From Hymenobacter amundsenii (GTDB taxonomy: Bacteria; Bacteroidota; Bacteroidia; Cytophagales; Hymenobacteraceae): a stretch of DNA of 64,000 nucleotides. Location of the stretch: NCBI RefSeq assembly GCF_002204745.1, contig NZ_NIRR01000006.1, positions 62,001 through 126,000 on the forward strand, given 5' to 3'. How positions within the stretch are numbered: position 1 is the stretch's first letter; every line of letters starts with the position of its first letter. The translations under genes and the position numbers were made by a program. A model generated the notes under the pieces. It worked only from the letters and a program-made list of their open reading frames with translations, did not search any database and was not told the origin of the DNA. Of the stretch, positions 9,701 to 18,117 are shown in pieces.

Positions 9701-9778
9701 GAGGCCTTCGCCCGCCGCATCTTCAGCCACGGCTCTCCTACCAACCACGTATTGCTGGGCCTCACGCTGGCCGAGTAG
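6731..9778 (+). CDS. CheB-CheR-PAS fusion protein (methylesterase/methyltransferase)
   Basis: 1015 aa from ATG 6731; a GTG at 6677 could add 18 residues. Order: CheB methylesterase with Ser64 in GLGGSAGA, His in VVVMHL and Asp in SGMGSDGT; CheR N-terminal helices (FYKRNTVFRRIERRMN); CheR SAM-binding domain (VWAPGCSTGEEAYSLAM, near 357-373; FDLLCCRN-like motif LDLLCCRN); a PAS-like domain (near 590); a long coiled coil with STNEELQSANEELQSTNEE; a second PAS-like domain; and a last PAS-like segment. Proteins of this design often end in a histidine kinase, but this one stops after PAS with no kinase. It should add and remove methyl groups on glutamates, perhaps on itself or on the neighbouring PAS kinases; that is inference. 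Confidence 0.9.
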   Translation: MTPPHPPTSAAYDDDDQEYDVAQEAPIRVEGPPVEDQVSTTQRRTAQRQEDAAEKFPIVGLGGSAGALGAFDIFFRHLPANSGMAFVVVMHLVPDQPGELPAVLQRFTAMPVQEAADGLKVRPNHVYVIPPDRDMSILHGTLLLFQPTQARGRRLPIDFFFQSLAKDARERAICIICSGMGSDGTIGLKMVMENFGMVMVQSPETAEYDSMPRSAIATEFVDYVLPAEQLPAKLLEYLHTPLIERPRREAAESGSRPAHALQKIFLLIRAQTGHDFSFYKRNTVFRRIERRMNAHQIHEFPQYVRYLQENPDEVEALFRELLIGVTKFFRDPEAFLSLRVRLLPLLRSKPADSVIRVWAPGCSTGEEAYSLAMVLLECLDSIDPTKYLKIQLFATDINPAAIDFARAGLYPTNITADVSPERLERFFGRQPDGSYQISKEVRDVVIFAVHNLTKDAPFTKLDLLCCRNLLIYLSAELQKSLLPVFHYALNPNGLLFLGPSENLTGYHDLFTPQDIKWKISRRNDASPSITRVVNFPFALSRHHPATAPGAQLPMTSSSPRKTGPFAALIQKTLLRIYTPPAVVVNAKGEILYVNGRTGRYLEPAPGVGGLNIFDMAREELNYELSAAVHKASTTRQQVVAEGVKVKTDAGYQLLRLSVKYLEEPEQLAGLLLVTFEDQPTPRKVRTGKTATSTDLSRDAVVAALEKELQFNKLRLQTTIEEMESSLEELKSTNEELQSANEELQSTNEEAMTNKEEMQSLNEELMTLNMQYLSKTEELSQAANDMKNLLDATEIATVFLDNDMIIKRFTPSMSHIMHLQPADVGRPITHFASNLHYDTLEQDVRQVLDRLTSIETTIQTTANEWFSMRILPYRTLDNYINGAVLTFTEVSDLKHLEARLRESTRFAESIIETMHEPLLVLDGELRIQTVSQTLADQFQLDAQQLRGQPLAALGPGEWGHALLAERLRGLFDSSEPSFEGLRLPGPQGRPVEAFARRIFSHGSPTNHVLLGLTLAE

Positions 9779-9840
9779 GCTGCCCGGGGGGATGAAGCTA
9801 TATTTACGGGGCTTCCGCAATGCTTGTCGTCCTCCCCATT

Positions 9841-10021
9841 CGCCTCACCCCCTAGCCCCCTTCGCCGCTCAATGCGCGGAATGAAAAGGAGAGGGGGAAC
9901 TAACTCATAATTTTTAGCTCTAAAAATCAATAATTCAGATCAAGTATCAGTGCTAGATCTAGTTCCCCCTCTCCTTTTCATTCCGCGCATTGAGCGGCGA
10001 AGGGGGCTAGGGGGTGAGGCG
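9841..10021. repeat. 62-bp perfect inverted repeat (MITE/REP-like element)
   Basis: The arms 9841-9902 and 9960-10021 are exact reverse complements (outer end CGCCTCACCCCCTAGCCCCC), around an AT-rich 57-base centre that itself contains TTTTTAG-CTCTAAAAA. Such perfect arms point to recent origin or insertion. No target-site duplication was obvious. It fills most of the gap between the CheB-CheR gene and the PAS kinase gene. Confidence 0.9.
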
Positions 10022-10080
10022 TACGTTAGAGCTGATTATATGCATATAAGTTACCCGCCCGCGCCTCCCTCCCAAACGCC

Positions 10081-12482
10081 ATGTCCGACCTCCCCGCTCC
10101 TGCTCTCCCCGACGGCCCCGACTACGACGGCCTGACGCCGGCTTCCTCGGCGGCCCGGCAGGCGTTGCAGGAACTGCGCGACCGGGCCGAGCGGCGGCGG
10201 CTCGTGACCCAGAGCCCCGGGGCCGAAACGCCAGCCGAGATGCAGCGGCTGGTGCAGGAGCTGCAGGTGCACCAGATTGAGCTGGAAATGCAGTACGAGG
10301 AGCTGCTGCTGGCCCAGGCCGAGGCCGAAACCAGCCGCGCCCAGTACCTCGACCTGTACGAATTTGCGCCGGTGGGCTACTGCACCCTCGATGCGGGCGG
10401 TACCCTGCGCCAGCTGAACCTGCGCACGGCCCAGCTGCTGGGCCAGGTGCGCCAGCAGTTGCAGGGCCGCCGACTGGGTCTGTTCGTGGAGCCCGCCCGC
10501 CGGACCGAATTCGCCACGTTTCTGGCCCGGCTGCTGCAAACAACCGACCTCGACGCCTGCCAGACCATCATCTGCCCCTGGTTCGCCCCGACGGCCAGCC
10601 CCTGGAGCTGCGCTTCGAAGGCACGCCCGCCCTGGGTCCGCTGGGGGCCCGGCAGGTGCGGCTGGCCCTAATGAGCGTAACCGAACAGCAGCAGCAGGCC
10701 CGGGCGCTGGCCCTGAGCGAGCAGCGCCTGAGCCAGGCCCTGGGCGCGGCGGCCATGGGCATCATCGACTGGGACTTCGCGACCGGCCAGTGGTACAGCG
10801 ATACCCGGGCCCAGGCCGTGCTGGGCCTGCCCTACTCCGCACGGCCCCACTCTACGGAAATCGTGGCGGCCCGGCTCCACCCCTCCGACCGCGCCCGGTT
10901 CCGGCAGCTGGCCGCCCGCCCGCCCGAGGAGCCGGCCGCCCCGCCCACCGAGCTGGACCTGGAGCTGCGCCTCATCCGGCCCGATGGTACCGATGGCTAC
11001 CTCAGCCTCGTGGGCCGCGTGCTCTGCGACCCCGACCACCCCCGGGGCCGGTTGCTGGGCCTGGTGCGCGACCAGACGGTGCGCCGCCGTACCGAGCTGG
11101 AGCTGCGCTACAAAAACCGGCTGCTCGAAAATATTCTGGGCCACCTGCCCGTGCTGCTGGGCCGCCTCAGCCCCGGCGGCCACTACCGCGAGCTAGTGGG
11201 CGCGGGCCTGCGCCGCCTGCACCTGGCCGACAACGAGCTGGTGGGCGCTTCCATCTTTGAGGTGCTGCCGACCCTGGCCGAGCCCACCCGCCGCCTACTG
11301 GCCGGCGAGTCGGTCGATTTTGTAGGCATGGCTGACACGGCCGACGGACCAGTGTACTTCCAGAGCTACGGATTTTTCGACGCCGAGCGCCAGGAAGCCA
11401 TTGTGTTTGCCATGGACATCACCGAGCGCGAACAGCAACGCACCGAGCTGGAGCAGCAGCAACAGTTCGCCCAGCGCCTGCTCGACAACAGCGTGGACGC
11501 TATTATTGCCTTTGATGCCGAGCTGCGTGTGACGGCCTGGAACCGCCAAGCCGCCGCCTACACCGGCATCGAAACCGCCCAGGCCCTGGGCCGGCCGTTT
11601 GAGGAGCTCATGCCCAAAGTCGCCCACGACCCGCAGTTCCGGGAGTCGGTGGTGCGGGCCCTGGCCGGCGAAACCACCGAGCTGCTGAGCTGGACCGGCC
11701 GCTACTTTCAGGGCACGCTCGACCTGAACCTGCGGCCCTTCACCTCGCCTACCCAGCCCCACGGCATGCTCCTCACGGCCCGCGACGTAACGCAGCGCGA
11801 GCAACTGCTGGCCGAAACCACCCGCCTGCAGCGGCGCCAGCAGCAGCTGGTGCTCACGGCCATCCTCACAACCCAGGAAGAGGAGCGCCGCCGCATTGCC
11901 GAAGCCCTGCACAACGGGGTGGGCCAGTTGCTCTACGCCACCAGCCTGCACCTCACCCAGCTCCCCGACTCGGCGCAGCTGCGCGCGGGCCAGCAGTTGC
12001 TTAAGGAGGCCATCCGGGCCACCCGTAGCATTTCGTTCGAGCTCACGCCCCGGATTCTGGAAGATTTCGGCCTGCCCGCCGCCCTGCGGGAGCTGGCCGA
12101 CCGCATTCCGGCCGACTCCCTGCAACTGGAGCTCCACCTCGAAGGCCTCGACGCGCCCCTGGCGCCACCCGTGCAGATGGCCGTGTACCGCATGACGCAG
12201 GAGCTGCTCAACAACGTGATGAAGCACGCCCAGGCCTGCCGGGTAGTCCTCACCGTTGCCCGGCGGCCCGACCAACTCCACCTCAGCATTACCGATGATG
12301 GGGTGGGATTCGTGCCCGGCCCGGCCCCGGCCAGCGGCGGCATCGGGCTGGCCGGCATCCACAACCGCGTCGAGCTACTGGGCGGCACGCTGGCCATCGA
12401 CTCGCGGCCCGGGCAGGGCACCACCATCACCATCGACCTACCCCTGCCCCTGGAGCTCACCCCGGAGCCGACCACCAGCTAA
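10081..12482 (+). CDS. PAS-domain sensor histidine kinase (HisKA_3 type), broken by one frameshift
   Basis: One kinase of about 800 aa read in two frames. Bases 10081 to ~10572 give a coiled coil (QELQVHQIELEMQYEELLLA) and a PAS domain (LDLYEFAPVGYCTLDAGGT). The frame then drifts into non-protein-like text and stops at 10671. From ~10573 the frame ending at 12482 reads LPLVRPDGQPLELRF, the natural continuation of a PAS domain. Adding one C after base 10572 joins them as QTIILPLVRPDG. Two or three further PAS domains follow, then HisKA_3 with the phospho-acceptor His at 11910-11912 (EALHNGVGQ), and a HATPase with QELLNNVMKHA, ITDDGVGF and GIGLAGIHNR. It is soluble. Either real loss of function or a sequencing deletion. 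Confidence 0.85.
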
Positions 12483-12794
12483 GCCCGCCGCAGTCCGCGC
12501 CGGTAGTTGCTGCTACTGGCCCACGCAACTCCCGCTGCGGCGCATTTTGCTGGTACGAGAAGAAGTTATGGCGGCGGCGTGGTTGGTTTACCTCCCTTCT
12601 GCGGCCGAAGCCGTACTACGCTCGTATTCAGGCCTGCCACCCGCCCAATAGACCCAGGAAGCTGCTACGCCCTCATTTACCGAGGAGTAAGCGGCAGCGT
12701 AAACTCAGCAGCCTACCTTTGCACGAAGCCAAGCGCCCTACCGCGCCAAGTGGCCGCCGCCGCCAGTCGTTGAATTTCCTCGTTGCCCTCCTTT
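12483..12794. other. Intergenic region with predicted promoter
   Basis: 312 bases with no supported gene. TACCTTTG at 12714-12721 matches the Bacteroidota -7 consensus exactly and would give a leader of about 70 bases for the next kinase gene. Confidence 0.4.
12714..12721 (+). promoter_or_regulatory. TAnnTTTG -7 box for the six-PAS kinase
   Basis: Exact TACCTTTG 73 bases before the ATG at 12795, in a GC-rich non-coding stretch. No convincing -33 TTG was found at the usual distance. Confidence 0.45.
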
Positions 12795-15700
12795 ATGTCT
12801 GCTCCCGCGTCCTCTTTCTCCGACCTAAACCCAGCCGGGTTGGTAGCGGTTTTAATGGCGACTTCCCTCAACGGCACCCTACTGCTGCGGCCCCTGTACG
12901 CGGCCGATGGGCAGGAGTTGGTTGATTTTGCCTGGGAGCACCTCAACCCCGCCGCCCAGCGCCTGCTCAGCCTGCCCGAGCGCCCCACCGCCTCCTTTCT
13001 GACCTTATTTCCGACGGCGCGGCAAACGGGGGTTTTTGAGTTTTACCGCGACGCCTTTCAGTCGGGCCAGCTGGCCCACCGCCAGAACCTCTACCAGCAC
13101 GATGGGCTGGATGGCTATTACCTGCTACAGGCCCAGCGCTGCGAAGGCGTGCTGGTCGTCAGCTTCATCGATGGCAACGACCAGTCGCGGCCCCGCGTGG
13201 AGGAGGCGCTGCGCGAAAGCCAGGCCCGCGAGCGGGCCGCCCGGGCGGTGGCCGAGCGCCAGCAGGGCGAGTTGGAGCGCATGTTCGAGCAGGCCCCGGT
13301 GGCCATTGCCGTGTACCGAGGCCCGCAGTACATCATCGAGTTGGCCAACCCCACCGTGTGCCGGCTCTGGGGCCGCACCCCGGAGCAGATCATCGGCAAG
13401 GGGTTGTTTGAGGCCCTACCCGAAGTGGCCGGCATGGGCTACGAAGAACTGCTCGATGGCGTAATGGCCACCGGCGAACCGTACGTGGCCCACGCCATGC
13501 CGGCCGTGCACGACCGCGACGGCCGCCGCGACACCGTGTACTGGGATTTCGTGTACGTGGCCATGTACGAGGCCGACGGCAGCATTTACGGGGCCATGGT
13601 GGTGGCCACCGAAGTGACGGAGCAGGTGCTGGCTCGCCAGCAGGTGCAGCAGCTCAATGAGGAGCTGGAAGTGCGCGTGCGGGCGCGCACGGCCGAAGCC
13701 CACGCCGCCCTGCGCGAGGCCCAGGAACAGCGCGAGCAGCAGCGGGAACAGCAAAACCTGCTGCGCCAGATTCTGCGCCAGGTGCCCGCCTCGGTGGCCA
13801 CCCTGATGGGACCGGAGCACCACTTCGCGTTTTTCAATGACCGGTACTACGCCCTTACCGGCAACCGGGCCGCCCTGGGCCGGAAGGTAGCCGACGTGCT
13901 GCCGGAACTGGTGGACCAGGGCTTCCTGTCGTTGCTCGACCGCGTGTATGCCACTGGTGAAGCATTCAGCGACCAGGAGATTTCCATTGTGCTGGAGCAG
14001 CCGACCGGCCCCGCTAGCCAGCAATACATCGACTTTTCTTACCAGCCCCTCACCGACCGCCAGGGCCAGGTACAGGGGATTCTGGTCTTTATTCTCGAAA
14101 CCACCGAACAGGTACGCGCCCGCCGCCAGGCTGACACGTTGCAGGCCGCCGCGCTGGCCGCCGTGCAGCGCCGGGCCCAGCAGCGCCAGGAGCTCTACCA
14201 GATATTTGCCCAGACGCCAGTGGCCATTGTGCTGCTGCGCGAACCCGACCACCGCATCGACTACTTCAACCCGGCCTTTGCCGAGCTGTTCCCGCCCGAC
14301 GAATGGCCGGGCCACGATATGCAGGGCCACGTGCTGGCCGAAGTGTATCCACGCATCAAAATAGCCGGCCTGGTCGAGCTGCTCGACCGCGTGTTTGAAA
14401 CCGGCGAACCGCAGGCCGTGCTCGACATGCCCCTGGCCAACCTTCAACCCGGCAGCCCGCGCTACGTCACGTTTACTTACCAGGCCTACCGCGAGGAAGG
14501 CCGGATTGTGGGCGTGGCTGCCTTTGCTTACGACGTGACCGAGCAGGTAGTAAGCCGCCGCGATGCCGAAATTATGCAGGCCGCCCTATTGGCCAGCGCC
14601 CAGCGCAGCGCCGAGGAGCGCCAGGAGCTGCTTTCCCTTTTCGAGCACGCCCCGGTGGCCGTGGCCCTGTTGCGCGAGCCCGGCCACCGCATCGAGTACT
14701 TCAACACGGCCTTTGCCGAGCTGTATCCGGCCCAGAACATCCTCGGGCAGCCCTTAGTGGATGCTTACCCCGGCATGGCCTCGTCCGACGTTATCGGCCG
14801 CCTCGACCGGGTGTACACCAGCGGCGAAACATATCAGGGGCTGGAGCAGCCGCTGCGTACGGCCGTACCGGGCAGCAAGCCCCGTTACATCACGTTCACT
14901 TACCAGGCCTACCGCGAGCACGACCGTATTGCCGGGGTGGCCGTTTTCATTCATGAAGTAACCGAGCAGGTGCTGGCCCGCCAAGCTCGCGAGGCGCAGC
15001 AGCAGCTGGTCGAAGCGGTGTTCGAGCAGTCGCCTACCGCCATCTGGGTAGCCGAAGGACCGGAGTACATATTCAGCCTTGTCAATCCGCTCATGGAGCA
15101 GATCTTGGGTCGGACTCAGCAGCAGCTCATCGGCAAGCCCTACCTCGAGGTGATGACGGAACTGACCAGCCAGGGCCTGCCGGAGCTCCTTCGCCAGGCG
15201 TGGGAGAGCGGCGAAACACTGTTGGTGAAGGAGTTGGCCGTTCAGCTAGCCTATCACCAGCCCGACGAGGTGGGCTACTTCAGCTTCGTGTTCCAGCCCC
15301 TGCGCGACGAAGTGCGGAGTGAGGTCACGGGCGTTGCCTGCGTGGCCGTTGAGGTAACCGACCAGGTGCTGGCCCGCCAGCAGGTGCAGCAGCTCAACCA
15401 GGAAATGCAGCTCACTAACGCGGAGCTCCACGACACCAACACCCGCCTGACGCGCACCAACACCGACCTAGACACGTTTGTGTACACGGCCTCGCACGAC
15501 CTCAAGGCCCCGATTTCCAACATCGAAGGCCTGTTGCTGGCCCTGCGCCAGCAGCTGCCCCCCGAGGCGCTGGAGGCTCCGCTGGTGCCGCGCCTGTTCG
15601 GGATGATGGAGGATTCGGTGATGCGCTTCCAGCAGACTATCGGCCACCTGACCGACATCTCGCAGCTGCAACAGGCCGAGGCCCCCGAAACAATCGACCT

Positions 15701-16130
15701 GTCCGAGCTTATCGCGGGCGTGCGCCTCGACCTGGCTCCGCTTATCGAAGCGGCCCCCGCAGCCCTCAGCGTAGCAGTGGAAAACTGCCAAGACGTGCGC
15801 GTGGCCCCCAAAACCCTGCGCTCGGTGGTGTACAACCTGCTCAGCAACGCCGTGAAGTACCGCGCCCCCGACCGGCCGGCCCAGGTGCAGCTGCGGGCCC
15901 ACTGTACCCCCACCCAGCTGGTGCTGGCCGTCCAGGACAATGGCCTGGGCCTGAGCACCTCGCAGCAGGCCGAGCTATTCGGTATGTTCCGCCGCCTGCA
16001 CGTGCACGTAGAAGGTTCGGGCGTGGGCTTGTTTATGGTGAAGCGCCTGGTAGAAAACGCCGGCGGTACTATTACCGTGGAAAGCCAGCCCGGCGTCGGC
16101 TCCACCTTTACCGTGTTTCTGCCCGCCTAA
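12795..16130 (+). CDS. Multi-PAS cytoplasmic sensor histidine kinase
   Basis: 1111 aa from ATG 12795 (a TTG at 12783 is less likely). There is no TM segment. Six PAS-like modules follow each other at roughly 20-135, 165-275, 325-440, 465-580, 605-720 and 740-855, most ending in the linker (E/D)VT(E/D)QV. Modules four and five are near duplicates (PVAIVLLREPDHRIDYFN versus PVAVALLREPGHRIEYFN). The HisKA domain has the acceptor His901 in YTASHDLKAPISNIEG. The HATPase is intact (YNLLSNAVKY, VQDNGLGL, GSGVGLFMVKRL). The response regulator starts 15 bases after its stop, so the two very probably form a two-component pair in one operon. Confidence 0.92.
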   Translation: MSAPASSFSDLNPAGLVAVLMATSLNGTLLLRPLYAADGQELVDFAWEHLNPAAQRLLSLPERPTASFLTLFPTARQTGVFEFYRDAFQSGQLAHRQNLYQHDGLDGYYLLQAQRCEGVLVVSFIDGNDQSRPRVEEALRESQARERAARAVAERQQGELERMFEQAPVAIAVYRGPQYIIELANPTVCRLWGRTPEQIIGKGLFEALPEVAGMGYEELLDGVMATGEPYVAHAMPAVHDRDGRRDTVYWDFVYVAMYEADGSIYGAMVVATEVTEQVLARQQVQQLNEELEVRVRARTAEAHAALREAQEQREQQREQQNLLRQILRQVPASVATLMGPEHHFAFFNDRYYALTGNRAALGRKVADVLPELVDQGFLSLLDRVYATGEAFSDQEISIVLEQPTGPASQQYIDFSYQPLTDRQGQVQGILVFILETTEQVRARRQADTLQAAALAAVQRRAQQRQELYQIFAQTPVAIVLLREPDHRIDYFNPAFAELFPPDEWPGHDMQGHVLAEVYPRIKIAGLVELLDRVFETGEPQAVLDMPLANLQPGSPRYVTFTYQAYREEGRIVGVAAFAYDVTEQVVSRRDAEIMQAALLASAQRSAEERQELLSLFEHAPVAVALLREPGHRIEYFNTAFAELYPAQNILGQPLVDAYPGMASSDVIGRLDRVYTSGETYQGLEQPLRTAVPGSKPRYITFTYQAYREHDRIAGVAVFIHEVTEQVLARQAREAQQQLVEAVFEQSPTAIWVAEGPEYIFSLVNPLMEQILGRTQQQLIGKPYLEVMTELTSQGLPELLRQAWESGETLLVKELAVQLAYHQPDEVGYFSFVFQPLRDEVRSEVTGVACVAVEVTDQVLARQQVQQLNQEMQLTNAELHDTNTRLTRTNTDLDTFVYTASHDLKAPISNIEGLLLALRQQLPPEALEAPLVPRLFGMMEDSVMRFQQTIGHLTDISQLQQAEAPETIDLSELIAGVRLDLAPLIEAAPAALSVAVENCQDVRVAPKTLRSVVYNLLSNAVKYRAPDRPAQVQLRAHCTPTQLVLAVQDNGLGLSTSQQAELFGMFRRLHVHVEGSGVGLFMVKRLVENAGGTITVESQPGVGSTFTVFLPA

Positions 16131-16145
16131 TCCCCTCACCTACTC

Positions 16146-16559
16146 ATGGAGAAGCTTTCAAGCGTGCTGCTGGTCGATGACGACTCGACCAATAATTTCT
16201 TAAACGAGCTGCTCTTCAAGCAGCTCGAAGTAACCGACCTGTTGCTGACGGCGGAGGACGGAGCCCAGGCCCTGGACTTAATTAGTAGCATGCCCGACCT
16301 CAACGAGCCCACCCTGTTGCTGCTCGACGTGAAGATGCCCGGGATGGGGGGAATTGCCTTTCTGGAAGCCTTCCGGCAGCTCCCGTTGGCCCAAAGCCGG
16401 GCCACCGTCATTATCATGCTCACGACCACCATGGATGCCCGCGACCTGAGCCGCCTGGAGGAGCTCAACATTGCCGGGCTGGTGAGCAAGCCGCTCACCA
16501 AAGAGAAAATCGACCAGATTCTGCAGCTGCACTTCCAGCGGAACCTGCCCGCCAGCTAG
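16146..16559 (+). CDS. Single-domain response regulator (CheY-like)
   Basis: 137 aa, a receiver domain alone with no DNA-binding or enzymatic output. The phospho-acceptor Asp61 lies in LLLLDVKMPGMGG. The acidic pocket is VDDDS (11-14), the switch threonine lies in IIMLTTTMD and the conserved lysine in LVSKPLT. It directly follows the six-PAS kinase, its likely partner. As with CheY or Spo0F-like proteins, the output would be by protein contact or phosphotransfer; the target is not visible. Confidence 0.93.
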   Translation: MEKLSSVLLVDDDSTNNFLNELLFKQLEVTDLLLTAEDGAQALDLISSMPDLNEPTLLLLDVKMPGMGGIAFLEAFRQLPLAQSRATVIIMLTTTMDARDLSRLEELNIAGLVSKPLTKEKIDQILQLHFQRNLPAS

Positions 16560-16681
16560 CCACTCGGCGGCCATCCGTTACCAACACCAACCGAACTGAC
16601 TTCACAGCGCGCAGGTGACCGGGCCCCGCTGCTGCGAATAGGCACAGCCACCGCCTACCCGGGCCCTACCGAGCTACTTGG

Positions 16682-17112
16682 CTAGGCGCCCCGGGCCAGC
16701 AGCACAATGCCGCCTACGATACTGAGCAGCCCCAGCAGCTGCGACCACGACAACGTTTCGCGCAGCACCAGTAGCCCCAGCACGGCCGTGAGCAGCACCG
16801 AGCCGCCCACGATAACCGGCGTGCCCACCGACGACGGCACGCCCCGGCTGAATACCACGAAGGTCAGAATTTCGGCCAGCCCGACGCCCAGGCCAGCCAG
16901 CGCGGCCAGGCCCAGCCCCCGGGCGCTAAGGGTAATGGGCTGGCCCTTTAGGTATAGCAGCAGCAGCCAGCCGGCTCCCAGCGCGGCGGCCACCAATTGC
17001 AGCACCACCGCCCCGGCCGCGCCGAAATATGGTCGGCGGCCAGCTTGATAAAGAAATTATAGCCCGCCAGACACAGCGCCGTGAGCAGGGCCAGCCCCAG
17101 CCAGGGCCCCAC
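16682..17112 (-). CDS. EamA/DMT-type small transporter, one-base frameshift
   Basis: From a GTG at 17112 that overlaps the stop of the DUF4259 gene by one base, the reverse strand reads GPWLGLALLTALCLAGYNFF and on to LAADHI. It then needs one added base (T-run at 17025-17027) to continue as FGAAGAVVLQLVAAALGAGW, ending GGIVLLARGA. The restored product is about 143 aa with four TM helices, the size of a half-DMT (EamA) exporter protein, and contains the family-like stretch GLAEILTFVVFSRGVPSSVG. As given, the gene is split. The overlap suggests translational coupling. The substrate is unknown. Confidence 0.7.
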
Positions 17113-17516
17113 TAGGCCGGCTTATCGAGGCGCTTAAGCAGCTGCCGCTGCAGGCCCTGCCAGTTGTCGAACTCGTCGCTGTCTTCCCACTGTTCGCGCA
17201 GCTCCGACTCTTCGCGCAACACGGCCATTACGGCGTGCTGGGCCGGGCGGCGCAGGGGCTCAATGTGGTCGATGGAAAGGCGCGGGATGATGCCCAGCAA
17301 ATCGTTGGGGAAGTTGCGGGCCGGCTTGCCCAGGATGGCCACCACGATTTCGGCGGCGGCCAGGGCCTCGCTGGCCACGTCGGCGTCGAGGTATTCGCCA
17401 TCCGTGACGGCGGTCAGGGCCTGCTCCAGCATATCGGCCGAAGGTTCGGCTTTGAAGTCTTCGGCAAAATCGGCGGCCGTATCGTTGTCGAAATTATAGT
17501 AGCCCCAGGCTCCCAT
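17112..17516 (-). CDS. DUF4259 domain protein
   Basis: 134 aa. The N-terminus MGAWGYYNFDNDTAADFAEDF matches the hallmark opening of DUF4259 (GxWGxGxFxNDxAxD). It is cytoplasmic, acidic and helical, with no catalytic motif seen. The family has no known function; members are often found near toxin/immunity-type genes, but nothing here supports that role. The next gene starts inside its stop codon. Confidence 0.85.
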   Translation of the reverse strand: MGAWGYYNFDNDTAADFAEDFKAEPSADMLEQALTAVTDGEYLDADVASEALAAAEIVVAILGKPARNFPNDLLGIIPRLSIDHIEPLRRPAQHAVMAVLREESELREQWEDSDEFDNWQGLQRQLLKRLDKPA

Positions 17517-17613
17517 GTGCGCTGTTTTTTGAGAAATGAAGGGAAAGATAGAAATCAGTGCAAAGAAGCTAATTACGGCGACATTGTTTGCAATCGGGCT
17601 GTTAGCGCCCTTA

Positions 17614-18116
17614 TTACTCTGGACTGGAGGCCGCCGCTGACTCTTCCAAGGCTTCCAGCGAATCGTTTACCGCAACACGGCCCGCAACGAATCGAAGTTG
17701 GGCAGCGGGTGGCTGGCCGGGTCGTAAGGCTGGCGGAAGTGATACTCGTCGGCCCCGGCGTGCACGGCGGCAGGCAACGCCAGCAGCACCGGCAGCCAGC
17801 GCACCGGCCGCAACGCGCCCCGCCCCCAATCTCGCACCACGCTCACCAGCCAGCAGGATCCACTTGTTGCCATAGCTACTACTGCCGCCAGCATCAGCCC
17901 GTCATACCTCAGATTACTAATGTAATCAGGGCCGGCATGCGCTATGCTCTGGGGTAGATCAGCAAGCAAAGGATAAATGGTCCAGCCCTCCAAAGAGCCG
18001 TAACGGAGCCAGTAGCCTGCATCAGCCTTCAGGTAGGCTACCCCGATAATGGCCGCCGATACCGCGCTGGCGCCCAGCGCCGCGTACCACCAGCCTGTTC
18101 CGCGCCGCGCCTCCAT
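17614..18116 (-). CDS. Hypothetical membrane protein, probable C-terminal frameshift
   Basis: As given, the frame runs 18116-17667 (149 aa) with TM segments at about 9-29, 70-93 (LMLAAVVAMATSGSCWLVSVV) and 100-117, ending FDSLRAVLR. Adding one base near 17672 would instead give FDSLRAVLAVNDSLEALEES..., stopping at 17614, a more protein-like end. The start lies one base from the gpsA stop, so it is probably co-transcribed with gpsA. No family was recognised. Confidence 0.55.
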
Positions 18117-18117
18117 C

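Noticed and set aside
9541..9930. 129-codon reverse frame that reads into the inverted repeat
   Set aside because: Its LVPPLLFIPRIERRRGLGG segment is only the translated repeat arm; the mirror frame at 9950 has the same text.
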